Below are positions 14,885 to 28,146 of a DNA stretch of 64,000 nucleotides, in pieces; position 1 is the first letter of the stretch, and every line of letters starts with the position of its first letter. The notes under the pieces were generated by a model, which was given only the letters and a program-made list of their open reading frames with translations, made no database searches and was not told the DNA's origin. Both the position numbers and the translations under genes were made by a program. The DNA is taken from contig WBMV01008407.1 in NCBI GenBank assembly GCA_013396655.1, positions 734,583-798,582 of the forward strand, written 5' to 3'. Origin of the DNA: Campylorhamphus procurvoides (lineage: Eukaryota; Chordata; Aves; Passeriformes; Dendrocolaptidae).

Positions 14885-15107
14885 CTTGTCTTTGTATAAA
14901 AACCCTGAGCAGTGGATGAGCACTTGAAACAGCCTTGAAGAAGTTGTCATCGTTATTAATAGGGAGAAGGTCTCCATGCACATCAGCATATCCGATCATC
15001 ACTTCCAGGTTAGCTATGTGATGAATATGAAGAATTAGCTTGTAGAAGTCTTCAAACTTTCCTGGCTTGTAGCGATCCAGAGAGAACCTTCTGAACTCTG
15101 CCCCAAA
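14885..15107 (-). CDS. PARD6G: PARD6G coding exon 2, PB1 domain of a PAR-6 polarity scaffold
   Basis: Internal exon of 223 nt (74 codons plus one base). PAR-6 proteins bridge atypical PKC (through PB1), CDC42 (semi-CRIB plus PDZ) and PAR-3, and set apical-basal polarity at the cell cortex. The exon opens in phase 0 with [12 protein letters not shown], runs through [11 protein letters not shown] and the OPCA-like segment [16 protein letters not shown], and ends LLRVFIQRQ. The acceptor is TTTCTCTTGCAG just before TTT GGG and the donor is AAG|GTAAGA, so the exon leaves in phase 1, with a Glu codon probably split. As I recall the paralogues, [15 protein letters not shown] and [17 protein letters not shown] fit PARD6G better than PARD6B or PARD6A, with roughly a dozen differences from human. 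No frameshift or stop. In the family, the PB1 lysine that contacts aPKC (K19 of human PAR6 alpha) lies in exon 1, which is not seen here; the semi-CRIB and PDZ parts lie in exon 3, outside the window. The exon call is near certain; the paralogue call is strong. Confidence 0.95.
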
Positions 15108-15131
15108 CTGCAAGAGAAAGCAGACTATCAG
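15108..15131 (-). other. PARD6G: Splice acceptor and polypyrimidine tract of PARD6G exon 2
   Basis: Read on the minus strand, CTGCTTTCTCTTGCAG directly precedes TTT GGG GCA GAG. It is a strong pyrimidine tract followed by CAG. It fixes the exon boundary, and upstream of it the reading frame no longer resembles PAR-6. Confidence 0.85.
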
Positions 15132-15198
15132 TAGATGTGTCACCACAAGCCACTGCTCTAGCTTGGCATTTGAACATGGTATACATCACCTCTCTCTA

Positions 15199-15292
15199 TT
15201 CATAGAATCAGGGAACCACAGAATTAATTAGGTTAGAAAAGATCTCCGAGATCATTGAGTCCAACCTATACCATTCCAACATATTCCAGTCC
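15199..15292 (-). mobile_element. CR1 3'-end fragment beside PARD6G exon 2
   Basis: TTCATAGAATCAGGGAACCA, then GGTTAGAAAAGATCTCCGAG and ATCATTGAGTCCAACC, are a diverged CR1 3' end in reverse orientation. It lies about 90 bp upstream of the exon 2 acceptor, on the same strand as the gene. The right limit is approximate. Confidence 0.75.
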
Positions 15293-16310
15293 GAGTATTG
15301 TCACATGTTGGTGCTTACCAGTCTACAAATGGTCCTCACGTTAGAACATAACCATGGCTACCTAGAGACCACTCATCTTAACAATAGATATGCTAAGTGT
15401 TCCATCTTAAAAGAAATCACATTTTTAAAATAATAAGTTTTCATTAAATCCTCTAGAGGATAACTGCATTTGTAGGATTTAACTTTGAATGTCCGTCATC
15501 CATTATCATCATCTCAGGCATCCACAGAACCATTCTTCTCCAAAGCAAAAACATTCTACTGCTTTCAAAAGAAATTACTCAGCTATACAAACAACCTTAT
15601 AAAAATTCTTTGCATGTTCCTCATCAATACCACTGCAATGCCAACCACAAGACCTTTAAAGAAGCATGGTATGTGAGGGCACAGCTTGTTACTAGAAAAT
15701 ACACTCACTCTACATGCCACCTATAATTTCCTGGTAATCCATAAAGGAGGAAAGTTAGTTTTCATGGTTTGAGTTTTTCTGTCACTCAATTAGTTTTTAT
15801 TTTTAAAGCTTTACAGACCACTAAGTGGTTATCAAAAATAAAAATAAAAAGGTGGGGGGAAGGAGAGGCTGTGTGATTTGGCACATGACAATTGAAAGTG
15901 TTATAAATCCATGAAGCTGCTTTAAATGTCAGAAAGTGATTGAGGAGAAGATTTCAATTTACCTTATTTCTGATATTAGAAACAAAATATGCCATTAAGA
16001 ACAGGAGGCAAAAAATTTGATTCTCCAATCAAGGAAATTAAGAGAATGAAAACAGGCATCTAGTTAAACTAAATAGCTTAAATCAGATTTCTGGTACACT
16101 TAATTTAATTACTCAGATTGTATAGTATTAGTAAACTACTGTTCATCAAATGAACCTCTAAAACCATCCTAACTCAGTCTTGAAAGCATGGAACTACAGC
16201 CACAAATCCAAGTACAAGTAAGGCTGTGACTAGGATTTCATGGAAGTTCTCATTTCCAAAGTCAATCAATACCAGGGCTATAAACCAAAGACAGAAAACT
16301 AACAAGCATA

Positions 16311-16354
16311 GAAAGGAAAAGAAAAAAAAGAGAAAGAAAAATGAAAAGGGAGAA
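16311..16354. repeat. Purine (A/G) tract
   Basis: Forty-odd bases of almost only A and G (GAAAGGAAAAGAAAAAAAAG and onward). Confidence 0.8.
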
Positions 16355-17427
16355 TCTCAGAGTCTTCTCTAGATAAATTCTTCCTCACAATGGAGCATGA
16401 CTTGCTTAGAGGTGCCCAGATGTTAAATCAACAATATATGCAAGCCACTCTTTTGCTGAGACTTACAAAAGTATGAATCATCACCATAATCTTCAAGCAA
16501 AAGGGAAAAAAATCCACGACAACACTACTGGCTTTGGGCACAAGCATGTTCTCTAATTACATCCGCAGTTATGAAAATCCCACTCTTCAGCATCAAAGCC
16601 AGGTTGTGATCACCTGAAAGCTTGTTTAGTCAAATTCTGCTGCTTGTTTGTAACATTAACTGCTAGTTCCAGTTTGGATTTCAGAGTGCCCATCCAAATG
16701 CACAAAAGGCAAACAAACCACAGCTGGTTCCAATGGGGGGAAAACAGTCCTCCTTTGTCTTCCGCCACCCGCTCCTCTCCAGAAAAATCCAAGTGGCTAC
16801 TTCTTTCTGTTGATGCATTTCAAACTGAAAAAAACCCTTTTTATTTGAAAGGTATCTTTTTCTTTTTCCTAGATTCAAACAAGAAACAATCATCTTCAAC
16901 TGACAAGTTTAACTTCTATCTACATGGCAAATCAAAGGGGCAGGAACAAGGTCTTTGCAGGCTTTGTTTAGAGCTGCATCTCTTGGTCTGCACATCTGAA
17001 CAGGAACCTGGGATTCCTTAGGATTCTTTAGCCAACAGGCCAGGGCATTCATATGCCAACCCCAGTAATCATTTGTTTAATGGACAACTTGTCGAGGACC
17101 ATTAGCACACACGGTACTTACAAGGAAGAGGCTGCTGTGCAGTCTCACCCCAGTCAGTACAACACCCATCCTGCACAGCCTTCATCAGACACCTGCCTTG
17201 CATGGTCTGCTGGGGAAATGCATCACTCCTGCCCTGCCTAACACAGAGCCCAGCCCCCATGCAGGAACTGCACACCAAGCAGGGAAGTGACATGGAAAAG
17301 GAGAGAGGAAAGAAGTAAGGGTGATTACTTCCAAAAGCTCAGCTTAAGCTGCCACATGAGAGGAGGAGAGCTGGCAAAAGGGGAATGCCTCCCAGCCTAA
17401 ACCCCACGGGCACGCTGGATATGATGC

Positions 17428-17450
17428 TACTGTATCATCATACTGTATCA
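17428..17450. repeat. 10-bp direct repeat
   Basis: TACTGTATCA occurs at 17428-17437 and 17441-17450, separated by TCA. A small local duplication. Confidence 0.7.
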
Positions 17451-17837
17451 GTGAACCGTGTCATTTGGGCGCACAACTGCAGACTAGGGGTGCCGAGGTC
17501 TGACACAAATGCTGTACAGTCAAATTAGCTTGTTCACATGTTCAGCCTTAGGAAAGCCCAAGAGACAATTTCATTTGCCTAGGAATAGGGCAAAAGCAAA
17601 CAAATGCAAGAGATTTCACTTGTACTTTTTCCATGACACAGCCTTTTAAGGCAAGGGACCTAGAAGGTGATTCCATAGAGAGGAGGAGAGAAGAGTCTCT
17701 TCAAAAGGGATTAAGCGGATAACGAGGATTACTTTTTTCTTGTTTAAAGTTAGTATTACTGTAGTAATAGTCTAGCTGATTAATTCACCCTGTGTATACA
17801 CACAGGCAGCAATCACTGTCAGCAGGTCTTTTCAGAA

Positions 17838-17857
17838 GGGGGGGGGGGGGGGGGGGG
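17838..17857 (+). repeat. Run of 20 G
   Basis: An uninterrupted G20 on the plus strand, inside PARD6G intron 1 (C20 in the transcript sense). It can form a quadruplex and is error-prone in sequencing, so its real length is uncertain. Confidence 0.9.
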
Positions 17858-20800
17858 AGAAATGCTTCACCTTCTTCATCACCCCTAATGAGGCTGATAG
17901 AGAGTATCACAGTAATAACAGGTTTTGCAGTACCACACATCTCGAAAACTGGGTGCTCTGCATTGTATTCAGCCAGGATTTCAAGATAACATCCACCATG
18001 CATCTTACAGAAACTACAAAATGTGAGGGCTTGGCACAGATAGCTAAGATTACTAATCTGCTTTTCTAAACTACAAAGTTCATCTTTAGCATATCTCTTC
18101 ACAGAAAGATACACAAGGACTAGTGTCTGCCAGCAAAGTCTCTGCCAGCACAATACTGTATTACAGTGTTTGATAAGCTAACAGTTTTAACAAGCAGATT
18201 AGTTTTCCATAATGAAGTAAATTATTCAGACCTATTTAACTAGTGCAAATACTGCATCTAGTATTGCAGAAGTCAGAGGGCAGGAGAGCCATAGATAACT
18301 GTAAAAAATTTAGTCTGACAGAGCTAATTGTGACTGAAAAAAAACAACCCAGAAAGAACTGCACATTTTCTTTCACAAAAATAACCTCTGTCCCAAGATC
18401 CTCAAAGTATCAGCCAACCACTATACTTGCTGTCTGCAGTTCAATGACAAAAAGCATGCAACAAAATACAATACACCAGGCAGGAACCCTGAGCAAAAAC
18501 AGATACCAAGTTAGCAAAAAAGAAAAGTGTTCTGATAAAAGTTATGTTAAAGAAGCAGGAAGTCACAACTAACTGATCAAATTTACAGTCTGACCAAGAG
18601 CAATGAACTGCTTTTTTTGTGGGTTTTTTTCTGGCTAAGGGGCACGATAAGTCAGAGGAGATGAGGAAGCAGGATTTTGAGGTTTGTTTACTTAGAGAGC
18701 TGTTATTTTGTAAAATGAAAGAGTTATTTTCAAGCAAAAGAGAACAACAATTTTTTTTTAACTTCAAGTTTCAAGAAGTTTACAGGGCCAAAAATGAATC
18801 CCTATGTTTAGGAGGTGCCATTCCTTCAGTTTATTGCTGGCTTTGAAATCAGGCTATTGTAATAAGAAGACATCAAAGAGCAAAATTTAGCAATAAATAC
18901 AAATTATGTTAGCCACTTACTTCTCTCATGAAGTAAAAAAAATCAAGAACAGAAAGAAAAAAAATCGCTTTCATCCTTGCATAGACTATAATTTCTGCTT
19001 ACCTGTGAGACTTTCAAAACTGTGAAGACCTAATCAGTGATGCTTTATCAGTGAGAGGGAGCAGAGGGCAAGAAAGAGAAGGGAAGACAATGTAAATGGT
19101 TTTGTGCTTGTTGACTTCACCTGGGACTTCTGAGCTCTGCTGTCACATTTATGTCTGTTTCTCTGTTCTCTTTTTCTCTCCAGTTATGTCTTCCCCAGCT
19201 CACCCAGCACTCTTTTGTTCTGCTCCCAGTCCCACAGTGGTTGTTGCTAGTGGTAAGACACCACCAAAAATGCAGATCTTCTCTGCAACAAATTCTGTCT
19301 TCAACTGCTTGCTCCAAAGCAGCTCTGCTTCATCCCAGTGATCAAGCTGGGGGAAGTGTGGGATTTCAGGTTCTGCTGTCCCCTGCTCACATCTTGCTAT
19401 TTCTTCCAAGAGACAGTCACAAGAGCAAGATAGCCTCTCTTCTATGTGCCCTTCACAGAAATGCCATCACAGATAATTTCACTACCTTCTCCCCCAAACC
19501 TTTTTCCTAATTGCCATCATGTCATGCTTCTACCCTTCTTTTCAGCACCCCCATAAAAATACAGCCATGCTTTAGTATCTTAAATTCTTAAAATAGTTTC
19601 TCTTCCCAAAGAAAACACGTGGTTCCCCTTCTTTTTCATGCTTCTTGGAACAATGCTTCACATCCCTGCTTTTTGCTTAAGAAACAAACTTTGTAACTCC
19701 TTCATCCTTCTCCAGAGGTCTGTAAGGTTCAGTTTGTCACAACTTTTCTCTCTTCTGCATCTACTTGGAAGAGAAATTGAGCTTCTTTCTTTGTCCTCAT
19801 CACCCTCTGTTCAACTTCTGTTCATGAGATGCACCTCCCATACAATCTGGTATAGATTCTCTTCACAGATACTCAGTTACCAGCTCAAGGGCAACTTAAA
19901 GCCAGTCTTATCCTTTCCCCTGCCTCACCTACCTTATTTCAGGATTATTGGGAACTACACCACTACACTGCCTTCCTCAGCATCTCTAACTCCAGTGCTA
20001 CCTTTCATTTAGGCAGTTGCATATATTTATGAGTTAATCACCCAAATCTTTTCTGCCCAATATCTTAAATCCATGGACATCATGCAGCTACTTATCTGCA
20101 CAGCTGGACTTTGTCTTGACTGCTGCTCTGTACTTTATTCCTAGCTTTCCTAAACACTCTCTTGTCTCACTACCATTTTATAGTCTGTGAAAACAGCTAT
20201 CCACAAAAGCAATTTTATCAGCCTGTTCATTTGAACCATCATCCCCTTCTTTGCCACCCTTGCTCCAGTAGCTCCTCTCCTACCAGGTCACCTGTGTAGC
20301 TGCTTTCTCCTTACCATCTCTCTTAATACTGCCTCCAAGCAGCACACTTGCCAGCCTTTGGCACTGCCTCACCTCTTGATATTAAACTCCCACTGCTGCT
20401 CTCTTTCAATAAACAGTCATTTGCAGCAAATCAAAGCCTTTAAAATAAATCTGTAACTTAAGTGCAAAGTCCACCTTTCCAAAAGAAAACCTCTTCCTTT
20501 TATATTACAGTCCTCCGCATCTCTGTGAAGAAACCAAAGGCTGTTTGCAAATGACATAAACCAAGATGGTCCTGTCTTTTCAAGAGAAGATCAAGCATCA
20601 CACACTCCATCACACAACAGAGCTTAAGCACAAATACAGGACAGGATGCATACATCCATGGCAGGTCACCAGCAGAATGAGGGGCAAAAGGAAGATTTGG
20701 CACCTTGCCACTCAAAGGGACAAAGGACCACTGAATCAGATCTGGTCAACACTGCCAACAGCAGATACATATATGAACCTAACTTCCTGCAGAAAAGCAG

Positions 20801-23800
20801 CTCTGCCCAGCAGTAGGTCTCTAGAAAAAGCAAACACTTTCTGAACATTGACTAAGAGATACAAGAAACCTGTAGCCAGTAAAGGCTCTGACAGCTTGCA
20901 AACTTGTTTCAGACCCTTTTAGTTTCTGCCAGAGGTTTCCCCATGAGATCAGGGACAACAACAGCTGCAGAGAAGTAATTTGATGCACATGTATGCACAC
21001 CCCTGGCCAGACCTGAAGGGGGACTGGGAACAGCTGTGCAGAGTACAAGCAGGAGGGATGGCCCAAGGCTGGGTGGCCCTGGGCTGGTGCACCACACCCT
21101 GCCCCAGACATTTCTGCCTCAATTAACTTCAGGAATTTCCAATGGGAACGGGACTACCTCTGTACCGCTCAGAGATTTTGCCTCCACTTGGAGGGAGAGA
21201 GTATCTCCAAAGGTACATTTCATCTTTTGACTTCTGGCCTGAATTGTAAAGGTAGTTAGGGGCAAGCAGTCAATCCTTGGAAAATATTTCTTGGTTACTA
21301 AAAGCTCAGATGAAGTGCATGAAATCTCTTACGAAGGGAATGATAAGGGACTATAGAGGAAAGCACCATTAATTGCACCTCTGAAAAACTCCTTGGAGGT
21401 GGCTAGTCCTGTAGCCTGTCAGACAGAGCCTCCACAGGTATTTTAATCTCACAGAGGAGACACTGCTTTCTAACTTGGCTGTAAACAACATTTAATTTTC
21501 TGAGGTGCTCTTTAAAGTTGAAAGGTCCATTATTCAGTGTCCTTTAAGATTGTTCCAATGTGGCGAGACTAAGTTTCAGAAGACTACTTGCATAAGACAG
21601 ACTGGCTGGACAAAGTTTAAAGCAGATCAGAAATTCCCAAATTACTAGAGTAAAAATTATTACAAATGGGTGAGAAGCTGGCGGCAGGATCAAGAATAGG
21701 AGAGTATGGGAGGTGCTGAAACACACGGTAGCAGCCCTAGCCCTTCTGGTTAATGCATCACAGGGACACTGATAACCATACAGGTAGCACAGATAGCACC
21801 CAAGCCTGTACACTAACTTTGGTGGGAACACTGTCACAGGAACTACCATCTTTCAATAATTAGATGGACCTGAGACTATGTATAACCTGAGCACCAGGGC
21901 ACATCCTCCTCTATACCATACTCTATGACACTAGGCAGCTCAAAGCACCTCTTCTAGCCTTTCCTGTATCTCCTGTAGGCACAACTGCTCACACAGTGCC
22001 TGACTACAGGTCAGAGGAGATAGTTACACTGTGTTGGTGTTCATTGCAGTTGTCACCTGAACAGAACTATCACAAAATGACTTGTCTGTGCAACACCTTT
22101 CAGCTGAAAGGTTTGGCCTCTCGTCTGTGAAGGGCAGCAAGCATGCACAGGACACACTGTTGTGGCTCAGCTGCTACACCGTAACTTGCAAAGCTGTGGT
22201 CACTTTCTCTAATGTCACCTAACCACTTAAAGACAGATTTAAGTTTACTAGGTATGACCACTTCAGAAAGTCATCCTACTATGAAAAACAAAGATTTGTA
22301 ATAACAGTCAAACCAGGAGTTTAGTAGGTGTTATTTAGCACATATGAAAAAGTACAATACCTGATGGGAGAAGCCCAGCAAACTTTGAGGGAAAGGAACA
22401 GAGGCAACAGTTCCAAAGAGATTAATGTTTACAGTCCCTTGCTCTTGACACGTTTTGTAACAATCCAGGCCACCTCAAGTTGCTATTTCTGTGGCACACT
22501 GTCTTCATGTGAGAGGGGGAAGCACTGCGGTTTTCTGAGCCCATGCCACATTTGGTTTGCATATAATCAAATATGTTTTGAAGCTCAAAACCAGAAGTTA
22601 AATCAGCTGCTTACAGGGCTTTTCACTGCACTTATTTTAGTTTTACTCTAGGTATGACATGTATGACCTTAACTTGGAGGAATCTAAAGTACTACTTTAA
22701 AACTTAAAGCAAACTTAAAGTCTGCTTTAATATCCTGTAGACTGCTGCTTTTTGATCTATTTTGAAGTGTGCTACACGTGGAAAACTTTTCTTAATACTT
22801 CAGAAGGTCTGCAAGGCTTCAGGGTTAGAGTGAAATCAAAGCACAGAAGACTGGAAAACACTGTTTGTAGACCTCTCTCACTTAGTTAACACCAGACAGT
22901 GCAGATCCAGACCTTTAAAATCTCTTTACAGGGGACTGTTAAAAGTAAGCCTGCTCTTACTGTTATTGCTAGTTATAACACTGCTTGATGTTCTACTTTA
23001 TACTTTTCAAATACACAATGCATGTACATATACTGTAATAGCTGAATAGTCACTGGACATGTAATATCAGCAACTTTTGGAGCAGAGAAAAAAAAAATGA
23101 CGCAAGAGGTTCAAACCAGCAACCTTTATATAACAGCAGAGGTACACTTCTTCTAAGAAGGGGCGACAACATGTGAGCAGGACAAACCACCCACAAGCTG
23201 TTTGGATGTTACATCTATCTAGTAGCTGGGCAGGCTTGCTGAAGTGCTGACTTCCACACTTGCCTCAGAACAAAACAAATTCTTTTAGCTGCTAGTGACT
23301 TCATAAGAACATGGAGCATAGCTGATCCCAAACATGCTCTGCCTTTGAACACCACAACAGCATCATGTCTACTCAGGACACATCAAAAAATGACTGAATA
23401 TTTATTAAAAATCCAGTTGCAGCATCTATCTGAACATCAACATTTACCGGAACAAAGTCAAAACAGGATGGGAAAAGAGAGTAAAAAAAATATGGTTAAC
23501 TGGTTCTATTTATCTTAATGGCTTTGTTTATAGTAGTAGGATGTTAGTCACATTAATGTTAATTCGTAAATGAGTTTGTAATGCAAGAAAACATGACACT
23601 ACTAATAGGACAGAATTGTCACAGTCAGCACGTGAGTCAGGTAGCTGCGCTTTTATAATCCTCAGCCATTATCAAAAGTCCCATTGTCTGAGAGGGTTCA
23701 GCAACAAAGGAGGTTTTTCCAAAGGACTATTTTTCAGGGAACGATGAGTACATTTAGCCAGTGTTGAAAAATGAAAATTTACTCTTGTCTATACAGTTTG

Positions 23801-23880
23801 CAGGAATTCAAATAGTAGTGGTAGAAAAATAGTAATCTGCTGCTTTTAAACCAGAAACAAAACTGTCTGTTTCAAAGTGG

Positions 23881-23938
23881 AAAAAAAAAACAAAAAAAAA
23901 ACAACAAACCACCCAAAAAAACCCCCAAACCCCCACAC
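23881..23938. repeat. A/C-rich low-complexity tract
   Basis: A10, C, A10, then ACCACCC, A7, C5, AAA, C5. The complement holds G5-TTT-G5-T7-GGG, close to a quadruplex motif. Confidence 0.85.
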
Positions 23939-25330
23939 TTTCATAAACAATTCAAAGGGCTACCTTTTAAAGGCCTTCTTATACTTCTGCTATTCCAGAA
24001 TATCTAAGTGACTGGAAAAGAAACATTTAGGCTGATAGCTACCCTCCCTGTTTGAAGAATAGTGTACACAATTCAGGGGACAAAAAAATAACATCTTCTA
24101 TCACTCAGAGCAAGACAAAAGAAGATTGACTACACAAAGTTACAATTGAAGAGTAGTCTCACCATTAATGTGGGAATTCCTACTTTTAAAGTATTTGTTT
24201 TTCTGTAGGCTTATACTCATGGGCAAAGAAGATTGCAACCTCTCTGTAAAGCCAAAGACAAAAAATGAAAAATAGGTTAAGAACCCTGCCTGTGGCCACA
24301 AGATCCCAAACAAAACAAACAAAAAAAGCCCCACACACTGCAGGCGCTGGAGCTCTTGGTAAAAAGGAAAAAAAGGAAAAGAAAGGGTCATCTGGAAACC
24401 TTTTTCAGAGATTAGAGACAGTTTCTTCATAGGGGACAGATACTTCACTTGTCACCTGACAAAGGAAAGGAGCCAGTGAGTACTAGACACATCAGAATAC
24501 ACAGTTGTTTTAAGCCAGCAAGATAACGTGTTTTCAGATTCTGTCTAAAAGGGCTGAAACATTAATCCTCAGCTACAGAGATAACACCTAGATAAGAATT
24601 GAGCTTCTAATTTATTCTGTCATGAAAGATGGGAGAGGAGGGCTAAGGTGTAATTGCAATTCAATTAATATTTTCCTATGACGTGCCAATTTCTAAGCAG
24701 GTTTGTCTTTACCCTTCTGTCTTCCTATCTAGCAATAAGCTTTCAAGGCTTTCGATTTTAAGACCAGCTCTCAGAGGAGGAGACAGGGAGGAAGAAAGCA
24801 GGGAGCCCAACAGAAGAGGACTTATTAAAGCAGAAGGCTATAGCAATTTCCATCACTGCCCTGTCTGAAAACAGAGGTGCACACAGATGGCAGATGCCGT
24901 TTTCCTCTTCAGTATTTGCTGCAACACAGCAATCCAAGAGGCTCTTATAGCACCTTAGTCACATGAAAAAAACAACCTGATGTACACCAAGAGACACAAC
25001 ACAGTGCCACAAAGTTCATCCTTTTAAAAAGACACACTGCCAGAGAACATATCACTGCCCGTGATCCCACAACACAGTCACAAGGTGTTAAAAAATCCAC
25101 AGACACAAGCACCAGGAACTGAAGCATGCTTCTGGGACATGCAGAGGTGATGGGCCAGGCTAGGTCCAGAGAAGGTACAGGCTGATTAAGACCAGCGGAA
25201 ATCCAAAACCCAATCATCCACAAACCTCACAGGTCTGCTGGAGAAGAGAAGAGGAATAGTGCCTGGAGTTTTGGGCCCTTCAGCACAAGAAAGAGGTTGA
25301 AAAACTGGATTGAGTTCAGCCATCAAGATG

Positions 25331-25420
25331 CTCCCTCCCTCTTTCTCTCTTCCCTCTGTTTTCCTCTTTTTTTTTTTTTGTTTGTTTGTTTTGGTTTGTT
25401 TGTTTTTGGGGGTGTTTTTT
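25331..25420. repeat. Pyrimidine tract followed by a T/G (TTTG)n tract
   Basis: CTCCCTCCCTCTTTCTCTCT leads into a long T run and then irregular TTTG units ending in GGGGGTGTTTTTT. Confidence 0.85.
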
Positions 25421-27219
25421 AATAATCCTCTGGCACATATCAGGAACCCTACAACTTAAGGATACTTGGGGATTTCCAGAGAAGTGTCTTACCCAGAAGC
25501 TCTGATAAACTCTCGCCTTCCAATAGTCAAGGGCACAAATCAACTTTCAATAATTTTCTTTTGGAGAAAAGGAAAGGAACTCAGGAAAACTAATCTTAGT
25601 CAGTTTTCACAGAAGCTATTTCTGAATTGTGTCTAATGTGACACACCAGCTGCATGGTGGTTTATCCTTAAGGAAGGAACCACCTGGTTATCCTAACAGA
25701 GGCTGGGATATCAAAAACCCAACATTTGCAGACTATCACCTATCTGACTCCCCACAGCCATTTTTTCCAGAGCTCCTTCCCACCAAACTCCATCTTCAGA
25801 GGAGAAAAGCTATTTCACACCATTGTGTAAAAGCAGTACTCTCTCACACTCAGCTCCTCTGCTAAAAGGGATTCCACCTGCCCACGGACTACCACTTCCC
25901 CAGCCTTTGAAAAGCCACCAAGAATCCCTTGATCTGGGGCCAGCAGCATGCCCCAGCACAGAGGCTGAGCTGCACCCACCTCCGCTCACCTGGCAGCCTG
26001 GGCTCTCAGGCGATAGCTGCAAAAGCATGACTTCTCAGACTCAACTTTCAAGTTCTCAGGCAAGCCCGGACAGGCCTCATACTTACAAACACAGGCAACT
26101 AAATGTTTAAAAAGCTGACTACATAAGGCTACCAAAAGTAGCATTACTGAACCTTTTTGTTTCCCCAGCCTTAGATAGTCCATGCAAACAAAAAAACCCT
26201 CAACAATCTGTATTTCTAGTTGATCACAGCAGGATTACACAGTGATCCACAGGGACAGGACAGACAGCATTGTAACTGAACCCAACAAGGTCACTGTGTT
26301 TTAATAAGAAGTATAAGACCTTTATACAGTACCTTGCCAGGTAGCATCGACCAAAGCTTTTCACTGGATCTACTTTGAACCATTGGAGAGTAACTCTGTG
26401 AGAGGGAACCTATGAGCTTTACACACGAAAGACAATCATCTTGCAATGTCAGTACCAACCCCTGCTTACCAGCAACAGCCTGCTACATCTGTGCTGCTAC
26501 CGTGCCCAGGTCATGCTAACAGTAAAACACGCCAGTACCAGGGAATTCAACAGCACAGCTTCCAATGACCCACACTGCAGGTTCAGAGATCATCACTGGG
26601 TGTAGGCCCTCAGCAGGATATTCTGACTTTAGGCTCTGTTTTAATTCCTCTAGTTTTCTTCCAATGCAGTATAGTTCTTCACAGTAACTTCTGGGCCATT
26701 AGTAATGACATCCCTGAGCTGCAGACGACCTCCAGTAACACCCCCCCCATCCACACAAATTTATTTTCCTTCCCTCCAGAAATCTGCAATCATTCCTATG
26801 CTTACAACCTCCCTATATCACTCTGTGTCTCTAGAGCCACACAGGATTTTCTTACAGAATTCCTGCAGCTGTAAAGTAAGCTACGAGCTGTTCATTATAT
26901 GGTTGCTTTTTAATAGTTAATAGAACAAACTCAAGCTATGGCAATATTAAAGTAGAAGAGAGAGGATGAACTTAAACTTATTGGTGGCCAAGGTTTAGTT
27001 TAAGGCTCAAGCGATGCATTGGGTGTAACACAGAAGACAGAAAACAGTATCTAGAGCACTTGAGAGCCACAATGAATATTGTGGGTGGTTTACATCTTAA
27101 AACCAGTGCAAACTGGGCCAAAACTTTCCAGCAATGGAAGCATGATGGAACTTTCTAGGCCAGTTAAGCCCTTTCAAGTGGCAACAGGAGGTTAGGAAAA
27201 AAAGGGCCTCAATCTAAGT

Positions 27220-27242
27220 TTCAAAAAGACTTCAAAAAGACT
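27220..27242. repeat. Short tandem duplication (11-bp unit)
   Basis: TTCAAAAAGAC occurs twice in tandem and is followed by TTGAGG. Confidence 0.7.
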
Positions 27243-28061
27243 TGAGGCTGCCCTGGACCCAGCGTACTTCTCCCTGTGAAGCCATCCCAGTTCTGTGTTG
27301 CTCAAGGCCATTTGATCTGAATGCAAAGTTTAACAGCAGCAATGGACAAAAATGGGGAACACCGAGCACAGAGTCCCAAACTCATCATCTCCAACACCAT
27401 CTCAGCAGGTGATTGGGGAATCCAGGACAGGCTAAAGTTATCCATAATCTTTTCAGCTTATACATTACCTACACCTTGCCTGTTACATGCATACAAAACA
27501 CGGGCTTCCAGGGAGATTTCTCAGTGTTTCTCAAATGCTACTTATTTTTGCCCTCGGAAGCTGCAGGCAAGTTTATAATGTGCTGGTTCAACTAAGAGTG
27601 ACCAGAGCCTGTTGAAGAGAGCTCAGCAAGACCAACCTCAGGCACAGCCAAGCATCAGTTTAGGTTGCTGAGCTGCGGCAGTCCGCTGTTTCTGTGCCCT
27701 GCAGATCTCAACTCCTTTCCCACCGCCACCAGCGCGCCCAAGCTGATGCCGGTGCCGGCATCCCCCGGTACCACCCGGCACAGCCGCCGCTGCGAGGGGG
27801 CTGAAGCTTCCCCCGGGTGTCTCCCCGGCTCGGACCCCCAGCAGGGCCCGACCCTTCTCCCTCCTGCCCCTCCGTTCAGGGTAGCCCACCCCGTCCCGCC
27901 CGCCCGGGAACAGAAGCGCCCCGGGCTGGGGTGGAGGCGGCGCCGCCCCCGCGCCCCCCGCAGCCCCCGGGCCGAGCCCCAGCCCGGCAGGCGAGGCCAC
28001 CGGCGCTGCCCGCGCTGCCCCGAAAAGTTACGGCCGGAGTCCCCGCGGCGGAACAAAAGAC

Positions 28062-28069
28062 GGGGCGGG
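28062..28069 (+). promoter_or_regulatory. GC box (Sp1/KLF-type site)
   Basis: Perfect GGGGCGGG inside the CpG island, close to the N gap. Further GC-box-like motifs lie around it. This is a motif match only. Confidence 0.4.
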
Positions 28070-28135
28070 AGCGGCGGGCGGTGCAGGGTCTGTGCCGGGC
28101 GGTGCGGCCGGAGCGGCGCTCCCGCCCCAGCCCCA

Positions 28136-28146
28136 NNNNNNNNNNN
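28136..28146. other. Assembly gap (11 N) in the CpG island
   Basis: Eleven N in the most GC-rich part of the window. GC-rich first exons of birds are often lost in such places, and the true gap may be longer than 11 bases. PARD6G exon 1 may sit here. Confidence 0.95.

Larger units (their letters stand above)
15108..28135 (-). other. PARD6G: PARD6G intron 1 (presumed)
   Basis: DNA between exon 2 and the CpG island taken as the promoter. The right limit is inferred, because exon 1 itself is not found. It holds an old CR1 fragment beside the exon (15199-15292), a purine tract (16311-16354), a 10-bp direct repeat (17428-17450), a run of 20 G (17838-17857), an A/C-rich tract (23881-23938) and a pyrimidine then T/G tract (25331-25420). 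No other exon was recognised. The open frames at 18243-18572 (plus) and 19638-20012 (plus) look like chance. Confidence 0.6.
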
